A DNA stretch of 14,100 nucleotides from Deltaproteobacteria bacterium (GTDB lineage: Bacteria; Desulfobacterota; Desulfobulbia; Desulfobulbales; BM004): positions 1,417,623 through 1,431,722 of the forward strand of contig CP070776.1 of the NCBI GenBank assembly GCA_020346205.1. The letters run 5' to 3'. Positions 1 through 7,384 of this stretch are shown here, piece after piece. The translations under genes were made by a program, and so were the position numbers. How positions within the stretch are numbered: the stretch's first letter is position 1; the number at the start of each line of letters is the position of its first letter. The notes beneath the pieces were generated by a model, which saw only the letters and a program-made list of their open reading frames with translations, did no database searches and was not told where the DNA came from.

Positions 1-1802
1 GTATATTCTTCATAACCACTGGATATTAAGACCTTGAGATCAGGTTTAATTTTTTTCAGTTTACGGTAAACCTTGTCTCCGGTCATGTCAGGCATCTGGA
101 TATCCAGGATAACCAGATCGAGATCGCTTTTATGCCGTTCAAGAACTTCCAGGGCCTCAACCCCTTTATCTGCACTCAGGACTTTGCAACCCTGATGGTC
201 AAGAAGACTCTTGATAATTGACAATACCTGCGGTTCATCATCAACTACAAGTACCTTGAGATTGAGAAGGCCATCAGAAGATTTCCTGCCACTATCAATG
301 AATTCAGCGTCGGGGATTTCCCGTGGCAATAAAACCTGGAAGGATGTTTCATTTGAAAAACTTTCAACAGAAATGCAGCCTTCATGGTTCTCCACTATGC
401 CCTTTGCTGCTGCCAACCCCATACCTCTACCGGTAAATTTTGTGCTGAAAAAAGGATCGAAAATTTTACCCATAAGTTCTTCAGAGATCGTAGAACCTGT
501 ATTGGTAACACGGAAAAGGACATAGTCTCCGGGAGGGTGAATATTTTTTAATTTACATCGCCATTTCTCTGTCTTGGTTATATTGACAGTATGGATGGTG
601 AGTTTTCCATCTGTACCTTCCAGCGCTTCAAAACCGTTTATTATTATGTTCATGATAAGCTGGCTGACCTGGGCTGGATCTCCCTGTACGGGCCAGAGAT
701 TATCCGCAAGATCCAAGTCAGCATCTTTGACAGAAAAAGCCTCTGTATTTATCAGATGCAGGGAGTTGCTGATTAATTCGTTAATAGAAATTGACTGGTT
801 CAGGTATTTTCCACCCTTGGCATAAGCAAGAAGCTGCTTGGTAAGGTTTGCTAACTGTTCGCTGCCATCAATGATAGCTTCGGCCTGTTTTTTATTAATA
901 TCTCTGTCAGGTAAACGAACGTTGAGAAGTTCAGCGTTTCCCAGGATGGAAGTCAGAATGTTGTTGAATTCATGGGACAGTCCACCGGCCAGAGTAGCGA
1001 TTGACTGTTGCCTTTGCAGATCAAGCAACCGGGCGTCAGCTTCTTTCTGCTCCTGCTCTTCTGCCAGTCTTTTAGTGACATTACGGGCAAGTTCAACAAT
1101 GCCAATGATCTCTCCATTATCATCAAATATGGGAGAAGCCTGGATTTCAAACGGTACTTTTTCTCCTTCTTTATTGAAATGCCGATGTATTACTGTACAA
1201 CTCTTACCGGATTCCATAACAATTTTAAATGGGCATTCGTGTTCCGGCCCTTCGCAGGGGTTTTCTTCATTATGGCTCAGTTGATGACACAGAAGGTTTT
1301 CCAGGGTCTGGGAATCGCTGAAATAGAGGTCCCTGGCAGCCTTGTTGAGCATCCTTACATGATAACCCGTATCTATGACCAGTATCGTGTCTGTGATGCT
1401 GTCAATCAAGGCTTGCAGAGATATTTGGGTTGTGTCGGTAATTTTGTCGGATTTTTTTTGAGGTACAGAACCATCCTTAAGCTTATTTCTGACTGTTGCA
1501 AGTTCAACTGTGCGCTCTTTAAGAAGCGATTCTGTTTTCTGCTGAAGTTTATCAAGCGAGTCAAAAGCTTCCTGGCGCTTTTTTTCAATTTTCAAGGTAA
1601 GTAAAGCAGGGATTATGAGTGCAAAAGCGCAAAAAACTAAAACTGTTTTTATGAATTCCCATTGTTCTGCTGCTGTTTCTGTCCGAAAGTCGGAATGTAC
1701 AATGGGCCCCAGAAAAGATTCCAGCCAGAATTCCCAAGCCAGAACAGATATAAAAACAGCTAACACTGTCAATATATACAGCATAAATATCTTGTTTTTC
1801 AT
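1..1802 (-). CDS. Membrane-bound PAS hybrid sensor histidine kinase/response regulator, C-terminus cut by window edge
   Basis: I translated this gene by hand on the minus strand: 600 codons without a stop, running off the left edge. Start is ATG at 1802 (MKNKIFML); no strong Shine-Dalgarno is visible. Order: TM helix about 5-22, short periplasmic loop, TM helix about 50-68, a charged helical linker to about 120, a PAS domain about 130-230, HisKA with phospho-acceptor His277 in LSHEFNNIL, HATPase_c with N box (LIMNIIINGFEAL), a degenerate G1 box (NTGST at 434-438), F box DPFFSTK and G2 box GRGMGL, then a receiver domain from about 516 with acid pocket DDE 521-523 and phospho-acceptor Asp567 (LDIQMPDM). 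The receiver lacks only its last few dozen residues. The PAS domain carries a Cys/His cluster (C172, H173, H177, C183, H188, C190). It should sense a signal, autophosphorylate and pass phosphate to its own receiver; the ligand and partner are unknown. It is divergent from the B12 operon. Confidence 0.93.
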   Translation of the reverse strand, partial: MKNKIFMLYILTVLAVFISVLAWEFWLESFLGPIVHSDFRTETAAEQWEFIKTVLVFCAFALIIPALLTLKIEKKRQEAFDSLDKLQQKTESLLKERTVELATVRNKLKDGSVPQKKSDKITDTTQISLQALIDSITDTILVIDTGYHVRMLNKAARDLYFSDSQTLENLLCHQLSHNEENPCEGPEHECPFKIVMESGKSCTVIHRHFNKEGEKVPFEIQASPIFDDNGEIIGIVELARNVTKRLAEEQEQKEADARLLDLQRQQSIATLAGGLSHEFNNILTSILGNAELLNVRLPDRDINKKQAEAIIDGSEQLANLTKQLLAYAKGGKYLNQSISINELISNSLHLINTEAFSVKDADLDLADNLWPVQGDPAQVSQLIMNIIINGFEALEGTDGKLTIHTVNITKTEKWRCKLKNIHPPGDYVLFRVTNTGSTISEELMGKIFDPFFSTKFTGRGMGLAAAKGIVENHEGCISVESFSNETSFQVLLPREIPDAEFIDSGRKSSDGLLNLKVLVVDDEPQVLSIIKSLLDHQGCKVLSADKGVEALEVLERHKSDLDLVILDIQMPDMTGDKVYRKLKKIKPDLKVLISSGYEEY

Positions 1803-1948
1803 TTCAGTAAGTCAGCAGAGTGCTTGTATGGGTTTATTGAAAAAAAAACCTTAATAATAATTATAGCAGATTTTTGGTATTCCAGATGATTTTGAATAAA
1901 GCAACGCCCTCACAAAAACAAGAATGATTATTATAACACAATTTGCTT

Positions 1949-1954
1949 TACAAT
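1949..1954 (+). promoter_or_regulatory. Possible -10 element for the B12 operon
   Basis: TACAAT lies about 32 bases before the riboswitch in a very AT-rich stretch, a sensible place for the operon promoter. I see no convincing -35 hexamer at the right distance, so this is only a candidate. The rest of 1803-1985 is AT-rich and shows nothing else recognisable; it must also hold the promoter of the divergent kinase gene. Confidence 0.25.
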
Positions 1955-1985
1955 AAAAAACAAATCCTGTAAGTACTTTTTCTAT

Positions 1986-2143
1986 CAGGTGCTCAGTAAA
2001 GAGCATAAAAGGGAACTCCGTGAGATTCGGAGACGGGCCCGCCGCTGTAATCGGGGACGAAAACCGCAGCGTGTCACTGTCTGCTCAGGCAGGTGGGAAG
2101 GCGCGGTAAGTAGGATGATCCGGAAGTCAGAAGACCTGCCTGA
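1986..2143 (+). ncRNA. Cobalamin riboswitch
   Basis: The stretch carries the conserved cobalamin-aptamer landmarks in order. They are a 5' CAGGTGCTC segment with an AAAAGGGAA junction, a P3 hairpin (CTCCG, loop, CGGAG), the core GCCCGCCGCTGTAA (2037-2050), a CACTG segment, GGGAAGG, GATGATCCGGAAGTCAG, and the B12 box AGTCAGAAGACCTGCC ending at 2140. The 5' CAGGT (1986-1990) can close against ACCTG (2134-2138). It precedes a TonB receptor and B12 ABC transporter genes, matching the known role of this family: binding adenosyl- or other cobalamins to repress B12 uptake. An intrinsic terminator follows 65 bases later, so control is probably at transcription. Confidence 0.96.
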
Positions 2144-2207
2144 AGCGTTTTATTGTTTATCTCCGCGGACAGAGATATCCATATGATCTAGAGGATAAAA
2201 AAGGGAC

Positions 2208-2246
2208 ATCCCCGGATCGATGAAAGTCGGTCCGGGGATTTTTTTT
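2208..2246 (+). terminator. Rho-independent terminator of the riboswitch expression platform
   Basis: A perfect 9-bp stem, ATCCCCGGA (2208-2216) with TCCGGGGAT (2231-2239), encloses a 14-base loop and runs into eight T residues (2239-2246). It sits between the cobalamin aptamer and the first ORF, so it is most simply the off-state hairpin that ends transcription when B12 is bound. The antiterminator partner is not obvious. Confidence 0.88.
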
Positions 2247-2285
2247 GCCCGGACCCTTGATAAAAAATTTTCAAGGAGAAAGATT

Positions 2286-2420
2286 ATGCAAAAAGAACAG
2301 TCACATCTGAAAATGACCCTTCTGCTGATCAAGGACTGGGACGGTTTCCAGAAAGCAATGCGGGAAATTATGATGCAGGCAGGCAGTCTAAAAAACCCAA
2401 CTCAGGGGGTATGCAGATGA
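2286..2420 (+). CDS. Small 44-residue ORF in the btu leader, coupled to btuB
   Basis: ATG at 2286 follows a very good Shine-Dalgarno, AAGGAG (2273-2278), with a 7-base spacer. The ORF encodes 44 residues beginning MQKEQSHLKMTLLLIKDW and ends with TGA at 2418-2420, overlapping the ATG of btuB at 2417 as ATGA. It lies after the riboswitch terminator, so it is made only when transcription reads through. The peptide has no signal sequence, no clear transmembrane segment and one Cys next to the end; its middle could form an amphipathic helix. I do not recognise it. It could be a real small protein, or a leader cistron whose translation delivers ribosomes to btuB by coupling. The strong ribosome site and the stop/start overlap make translation likely; function is open. 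Confidence 0.6.
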   Translation: MQKEQSHLKMTLLLIKDWDGFQKAMREIMMQAGSLKNPTQGVCR

Positions 2421-4531
2421 ACAGAAAAGTCCTTTATGCAAGTTTAGCTGCAATGATGTTTTTTCCTGCCATCTGTATAGCTGAAGATACTGACCAGCAG
2501 GACATAAAAACCCTTGATGAAGTGGTGGTGACCGCCACCAAGGTAGAAGAGACTAGAAGGGAAGTCCCTAACTCTGTTATCCTTTACGACAGGTATGATA
2601 TTGACGACGCCCCGGTTACAGGTATCGGCGAACTACTTGCCAATGATCCGGGCCTGGACTGGCGTACCCAGGGAGATTCAGGCGGAGCGGCACAAACCAT
2701 CCACATCCGCGGCATGAGCGGCAACGCCACCCAGGTGTTTGTCAACGGCGTCAACATCAATTCACCTTCTCTTGGTCTTGCTGAAGTTGGCAGGCTGCCA
2801 CTCAATAATATTTCCAACATCGAGGTTGTCAAGGGCTCCGGTTCCCTGTTGTACGGTACCGGCGCCATGGGCGGCACAGTTTCAATCTTCACCAGGCGTC
2901 CCGAGCGTGATGTTGTGGATTTACGGGTAGAAGGCGGCTATGGCACCAATAATACCTCCCACCTGGGCTTTGCCAACGGGCTCTATTTTAACAACGACCT
3001 GGGCTATTACCTGACCGGAAATTATGATAAAACAGACGGGTTCCGCTCCAACAGTGACCTGGATCACAAGGATGTTTCACTAAATCTGGTTTTCGATAAG
3101 AGTGATAAGTTGGATCTGAGCCTCTATGGTCAGATTCTTGATCGTGAATTCGGCCGCCCCGGAGTCAAACCACCGGAGGGCACGGAAACCTTTTTTGTTG
3201 ATAATGTAGCAGTCTATAACAGTGAATCAGCCAACCTGCTTGACAGAGGAGGAGATGAGGACAGTCTTGTCGTCTTTACGGCCAACAGCAGGCCCAACGA
3301 TATGCTCAACATAACAGTGCTGGGCAATATCACAAACACGGAAAGCTATAATTACATGCGCTATGTCAACAGTTTCAGCACCCCGATGACTTTACCGGGT
3401 CTTGAAAGCTGGACAACCAATACTGTCTACGAGATTGAAGGTGATATTGATATAATATTTTCTGATAAAGGCGACCTGCTCCTTGGGGCTGAATATATCA
3501 ACTATGACTGGGAAAACGAAAGTATCGACCTTGACGGTTCTGGTGAGCGCCTTGAAGACAGTCGGGAAACAATCAAAGAAGACCTCCACAGCACAGGGAT
3601 CTATGGTGAACTCCACTATCAGCTCCTGGCCCCGCTCCGTGTCTTGGCCGGTTTGCGCTATGAGGATAACTCCAGTTTTGGTAATGAAACGCTGCCGCGC
3701 TTCGGTCTCGTGGCAACGCCTCAATCTTCTACAGTGCTGAAATTAAGCAGCGGCAAGCATTTTAGAGCACCGACCCCTAATGATCTTTTCTGGCCTGAAG
3801 ATCCCTATTCGAAAGGAAATCCTGACCTGCAGCCGGAAACAGGCTGGCATACTGATGTTACCTGGGAGCAGTCACTTAAAAATGATAAAATCTTTTTTGC
3901 AGCCTCCTATTTTCACTGGAGCATAGACGATAAAATACAATGGGAACCTGATTCCGAAGGAGTATTTTCGCCGGTTAACCTGCGTTCCTTTACAGGCGAC
4001 GGATTTGAAGCTGGTGCAAAGTTTCGAGTTATGTCCAACCTTCTTCTTGGTTTGGACTACACCTACATCGATGCGGAAGAAGAAAGCAGGGCATATACGG
4101 TCATGGACTACGGTTGGCCTCCGGATTTTCCGCCCAATTTTGAATATGATTGGGTGACGAGAAGGGCTGCCTATACGCCCCAGCATCTTTTTAAAGGTGA
4201 TATTACCTACTTTACAGACTTCGGCTTGACAGTTTCAGCAGTTGCCCGCTACACAGGGGACAGGGTTACATACAGGACAGAAACCGACGGCTTCTACCCT
4301 AATGTCAAAACTGTTCCTTACGAGCTAGACAGTTACTGGACTTTCGACATGCAGCTGGTACAGCAGGTAAAAGAACATATCTATATTACCTTGCTCGGCA
4401 CTAACCTCTTTGATGAGGAATACGAAACCTTTTTGGATTCCTTCACGGATTACAGTACTTTTACTACAACTGTTCAGGGATATCCGGGCGCCGGAAGATC
4501 AATCTTTGCCAAATTGGAATATAGATATTAA
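2417..4531 (+). CDS. btuB: TonB-dependent outer-membrane cobalamin receptor, BtuB-like
   Basis: Predicted outer-membrane transporter bringing B12 or related corrinoids into the periplasm. I chose ATG 2417 over ATG 2411 because the GGGGG ribosome site ends at 2409, seven bases before 2417 but only one before 2411. The product is about 704 residues. It has a signal peptide ending near ICIA/ED, a TonB box (DEVVVTA) just inside the mature N-terminus, a plug domain with ELLANDPGL and IHIRGMSGN (about 50-165) including VKGSGSLLYGTGAMGGTVSI, then a long 22-strand-type barrel ending in an aromatic residue (KLEYRY), the usual outer-membrane assembly signal. It is longer than E. coli BtuB (about 614), suggesting larger surface loops. 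Specificity for B12 is inferred from the riboswitch upstream and btuFCD downstream; other TonB substrates are not excluded by sequence alone. Confidence 0.92.
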   Translation: MNRKVLYASLAAMMFFPAICIAEDTDQQDIKTLDEVVVTATKVEETRREVPNSVILYDRYDIDDAPVTGIGELLANDPGLDWRTQGDSGGAAQTIHIRGMSGNATQVFVNGVNINSPSLGLAEVGRLPLNNISNIEVVKGSGSLLYGTGAMGGTVSIFTRRPERDVVDLRVEGGYGTNNTSHLGFANGLYFNNDLGYYLTGNYDKTDGFRSNSDLDHKDVSLNLVFDKSDKLDLSLYGQILDREFGRPGVKPPEGTETFFVDNVAVYNSESANLLDRGGDEDSLVVFTANSRPNDMLNITVLGNITNTESYNYMRYVNSFSTPMTLPGLESWTTNTVYEIEGDIDIIFSDKGDLLLGAEYINYDWENESIDLDGSGERLEDSRETIKEDLHSTGIYGELHYQLLAPLRVLAGLRYEDNSSFGNETLPRFGLVATPQSSTVLKLSSGKHFRAPTPNDLFWPEDPYSKGNPDLQPETGWHTDVTWEQSLKNDKIFFAASYFHWSIDDKIQWEPDSEGVFSPVNLRSFTGDGFEAGAKFRVMSNLLLGLDYTYIDAEEESRAYTVMDYGWPPDFPPNFEYDWVTRRAAYTPQHLFKGDITYFTDFGLTVSAVARYTGDRVTYRTETDGFYPNVKTVPYELDSYWTFDMQLVQQVKEHIYITLLGTNLFDEEYETFLDSFTDYSTFTTTVQGYPGAGRSIFAKLEYRY

Positions 4532-4591
4532 CAATGGAACAGTACCAGAATAAATTCACTGGTGAGCTATTAATACTTTTGGGGTGTTGAA

Positions 4592-5215
4592 ATGTTGCAG
4601 ATATTCATAGACGGCGGACCAATAATGTATCCGCTGTTGGCCTGTTCTATATTGGTTCTGACCGTTATCATTGAGAGGACCATATTCTGGGTCGGTATAG
4701 ACTATACCCGCAATGCCAAGCTGCTTGACGAGGTCATGGAACTATGCCGGGTTGGAGACTGGGAGTCCGTGCGACAGAAAGTTTCAGGAACCCGTGATTT
4801 CACCGTTAAAGTCCTTGTCAGCGGCATCCTGCACCGCCAGTTCTCAATGAGTAAAGCCATGGAAGCTGCAGCTACAGATGAAATCAACCAGATGAAACGC
4901 TATATGGGGGTGCTCGACACCATGATCACTGTAGCACCCCTGTTAGGCATCCTGGGCACTGTTCTTGGCATCATTGACTCCTTTGAAGTAATGGGAACCA
5001 GCGGTATAGAACATCCCCGGGCTGTTACCGGCGGTATTGCCCAGGCCTTGATTACTACCGCCTCCGGCCTGGCCATCGCCATTCTCTCAGTATTTCCATA
5101 CAATTATTTTAATTCCAGGATCGAGAAGGCAGCCCTGCATATTGAGAAATATGCCACAAGTCTTGAGATAGTTTACAACAAGCTGGAACAGCAGGAAAAT
5201 AATACTGACGAGTAA
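4592..5215 (+). CDS. exbB: ExbB/TolQ/MotA-family proton channel protein
   Basis: A 207-residue inner-membrane protein with the ExbB layout: TM helix about 11-30 (PLLACSILVLTVIIERT), a cytoplasmic stretch, then two helices about 105-128 (TMITVAPLLGILGTVLGII) and about 147-172 (GGIAQALITTASGLAIAIL). The last two carry the family's conserved small-residue motifs that form the proton path with ExbD. It lies 60 bases after the receptor gene and 21 bases before exbD. It should energise TonB, here most likely dedicated to the BtuB-like receptor. TolQ is the alternative family name, but the adjacent exbD, tonB and receptor genes favour ExbB. Confidence 0.93.
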   Translation: MLQIFIDGGPIMYPLLACSILVLTVIIERTIFWVGIDYTRNAKLLDEVMELCRVGDWESVRQKVSGTRDFTVKVLVSGILHRQFSMSKAMEAAATDEINQMKRYMGVLDTMITVAPLLGILGTVLGIIDSFEVMGTSGIEHPRAVTGGIAQALITTASGLAIAILSVFPYNYFNSRIEKAALHIEKYATSLEIVYNKLEQQENNTDE

Positions 5216-5236
5216 AGAACGGAAAGGAACCCGGCA

Positions 5237-5671
5237 ATGAAAGTAAATATAAATCCTAGATATGCAGGAATACGGAAGAGGGCCCGTATAGAAATGCTGC
5301 CCTTAATTGATATTGTTTTCCTGCTCCTGGTTTTTTTCATCTTTGCCATGCTTTCCATGGCTGTACACCGCAGCCTGCCGGTAGCACTTCCTGTTTCGTC
5401 GACATCACAGATAGACACGGAGCTGCATTTGACAGTTACCGTAAAAAAGGATGGATCTGTTTATCTGGATAAGATCATGCTCACCCGGCAAGAACTACAG
5501 GTTGTTTTACGTGATAAGGCTGAAATGGCTCTTGCACAGGATGATAAATCAGTTACCGTCACACTTTTTGCTGATAAAGAAATCTCCTATCAGGAACTGT
5601 ACAGTATCCTTGATATAATAAGAACGGCAGGAATATCAAATGTTTCATTACAGGCCAGCAATATCAGGTAG
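5237..5671 (+). CDS. exbD: ExbD/TolR-family energy-transducing protein
   Basis: A 144-residue protein with a short basic cytoplasmic N-terminus, one TM helix (about 22-45, PLIDIVFLLLVFFIFAML) and a periplasmic domain. The Asp in PLIDIVFLLL is the conserved proton-carrying residue of ExbD/TolR. The periplasmic part shows the usual VTVKKDGSVYLD and VTLFADKEISYQEL segments and ends at the family length. A Shine-Dalgarno (AAAGGA) precedes the ATG. The 3' end overlaps the start of tonB by 32 bases in another frame, implying translational coupling. Confidence 0.92.
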   Translation: MKVNINPRYAGIRKRARIEMLPLIDIVFLLLVFFIFAMLSMAVHRSLPVALPVSSTSQIDTELHLTVTVKKDGSVYLDKIMLTRQELQVVLRDKAEMALAQDDKSVTVTLFADKEISYQELYSILDIIRTAGISNVSLQASNIR

Positions 5672-6452
5672 ACAGTTTCGCATTCTCGTTGCCGCATTTG
5701 CTGCAATTGCAGCTCATATTGGGCTAATAAGCCTAACAATTGACCCAAAATCTGACTTTGCCCCGCACATATCACTGCCGCATTCTGTCAACGTTTTTCT
5801 CGGGCAAAACAGCACGTTACCGGCCTCAAGTGTGGCTGAAAAAGTTGTACAGAAAGAGATCATCGAAGAAAAACCGCCTATACCGGATGAAGTTGAAACA
5901 ATGCATCCTATTATTGAGGCAACTACTTTTAACAAAGAACAAGAAATTGAAGTCCAGAGGACCATATCACCTGAATTAACAAATAAAGCTGTAAAAGAAC
6001 CGGCTGTTGAGAAAAAACAGGTCATCCGAAAAGAAGCAGAACCCGATTTCCACCAAAGTCAGAAGGCATCAAAACCTGATGCTGAAAGTCCTGCACATAA
6101 ACAGTCGGTAGTGTCCAGGACAGAACAGGCTGCTATTCTAGCTGGAGAAGGGGTGGAACTGCCAGGAACACTGCAAATAGCACATCCGCGCTATCAGTTT
6201 AATTCCCCGCCGCTCTACCCGGGTCTTGCCCGGAAAAGAGGACAACAGGGCACGGTAATTCTGCAGGTTCTGGTGAACAAAGAGGGCAGGGTGGAAGATT
6301 TAAAAATAGATGTATCAAGCAATTTCTCCATGCTTGACCGCGCCGCCATAAAAGCTGTAAAAAAATGGCTGTTTGAGCCGGGACGAAAGGATGCAGAAAA
6401 GGTTGTTATGTGGGTCAAGGTCCCGGTTACATTTAAACTGAACAGGCAATAG
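5640..6452 (+). CDS. tonB: TonB-family energy transducer
   Basis: 270 residues: one N-terminal TM helix (about 13-33, FRILVAAFAAIAAHIGLISL), a long charged linker rich in Glu, Lys and Pro (about 55-180), and a C-terminal TonB domain (about 190-268) with YPGLARKRGQQGTVILQVLV, a KEGRV turn, LDRAAIKAVKKWLFEPGR and VPVTFKL. This domain contacts the TonB box of outer-membrane receptors. The start at 5640 lies inside exbD (32-base overlap) with AGGAA just upstream; the gap to btuF is 4 bases. Its place between exbBD and btuFCD suggests a TonB serving B12 uptake; the host may have other TonB proteins. Confidence 0.9.
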   Translation: MFHYRPAISGRQFRILVAAFAAIAAHIGLISLTIDPKSDFAPHISLPHSVNVFLGQNSTLPASSVAEKVVQKEIIEEKPPIPDEVETMHPIIEATTFNKEQEIEVQRTISPELTNKAVKEPAVEKKQVIRKEAEPDFHQSQKASKPDAESPAHKQSVVSRTEQAAILAGEGVELPGTLQIAHPRYQFNSPPLYPGLARKRGQQGTVILQVLVNKEGRVEDLKIDVSSNFSMLDRAAIKAVKKWLFEPGRKDAEKVVMWVKVPVTFKLNRQ

Positions 6453-6456
6453 AATA

Positions 6457-7368
6457 ATGTTTTTAGAAATTTTTAAAAAAACTTACCTAGTACCCTTGAT
6501 GCTAATCTACTGTCTGATAACCGTTCACGGCGTTTATGCAGGAACGGTCATTGACCAGGTCGGCAGAAAGGTGGTTGTTCCAGATGATCCCCAAAGAGTC
6601 ATTTCATTGGCCCCAAGTATCACGGAAATTATCTATGACCTTGGTGAAGAGAAGAGGTTGCAGGGCGTAACCAAGTACAGTGACTATCCAGCCCAGGCCA
6701 AGTCCCTGCCAAAAGTAGGCACCTATGTGCATCTGGACCTGGAGAGAATTGTTGCTTTAAAACCTGATCTTTGCATATCCACAAAAGACGGCAATCCCAA
6801 ACATGTCATCGAAAAAATATCCAGACTCGGTATTCCTGTCTATGCCATAAATCCTCGCAGCCTTGAGCAAACCATGGATACAATTACCCAAATTGGTTCT
6901 CTTCTAAACGCGCAAGAGGCCGCCGCAAGGCTTGTATCAGGCATGCAGCAGAGGATTACCCGGGTACAGTCCCTGGTTGCACAGGTCAACAACAGACCCC
7001 GGGTTTTCTTCCAGATTGATGCGGAACCCCTTGTCTCAGCAGGCAACAATACCTTTATCCATGAATTGATCGAACTGGCAGGAGGGATCAACACTGCTGC
7101 AGGCAATGACCCTTATCCCAGGTACTCCTGGGAAGACATCCTGATTCTGCAACCGGATATTGTTATAATCAGTTCCATGGCCGGAGGATTGGACTCTGAA
7201 GACCTTCTAGGTATCTGGAAAAAATGGTCCCAATTGAAAGCTGTACTTAATGAACAGGTCTTTGTTGTTGATGCGGGAATGTTTGACCGAACTACCCCCA
7301 GGCTTGTTGCCGGTTTGGAAACAATTGCAGAAATAATTCACCCTGAACTTTTCAAACAGTATAAATAG
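6457..7368 (+). CDS. btuF: Periplasmic cobalamin-binding protein BtuF-like
   Basis: 303 residues of the class III helical-backbone periplasmic binding protein family. An N-terminal signal peptide probably ends at Ala28 (GVYA/GT). Cys19 is preceded by Tyr, so it is not a lipobox and the protein is probably soluble. The mature part begins with the family motif VIDQVGRKVVVP, then RVISLAPSITEIIYDLG, a KSLPKVG/LDLERIVALKPDL segment, and a second lobe with AGGINTAAG and YSWEDILILQPDIVII. It should bind B12 and deliver it to BtuCD. A role in haem or siderophore uptake uses the same fold; the riboswitch and neighbours decide for cobalamin. Confidence 0.9.
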   Translation: MFLEIFKKTYLVPLMLIYCLITVHGVYAGTVIDQVGRKVVVPDDPQRVISLAPSITEIIYDLGEEKRLQGVTKYSDYPAQAKSLPKVGTYVHLDLERIVALKPDLCISTKDGNPKHVIEKISRLGIPVYAINPRSLEQTMDTITQIGSLLNAQEAAARLVSGMQQRITRVQSLVAQVNNRPRVFFQIDAEPLVSAGNNTFIHELIELAGGINTAAGNDPYPRYSWEDILILQPDIVIISSMAGGLDSEDLLGIWKKWSQLKAVLNEQVFVVDAGMFDRTTPRLVAGLETIAEIIHPELFKQYK

Positions 7369-7384
7369 TAGCATTACTAGCAAA

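Noticed and set aside
838..1604. Plus-strand open frames (148 and 198 codons) opposite the kinase
   Set aside because: The minus strand translates here into an uninterrupted PAS-HisKA protein with all expected motifs; the plus-strand frames are low-complexity Ser/Phe-rich shadows with no recognisable domain.
2220..2285. Longer upstream start (ATG 2220) for the 44-codon ORF
   Set aside because: That codon falls in the loop of the terminator hairpin with no ribosome site, whereas ATG 2286 has AAGGAG at ideal spacing.
2411..2416. ATG 2411 as the start of btuB
   Set aside because: Only one base separates it from the GGGGG ribosome site; ATG 2417 has a normal seven-base spacer and gives a cleaner signal peptide N-terminus (MNRK).
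3392..4186. Minus-strand frames of about 100 codons inside btuB
   Set aside because: Antisense to clearly coding receptor sequence; composition and lack of domains mark them as shadows.
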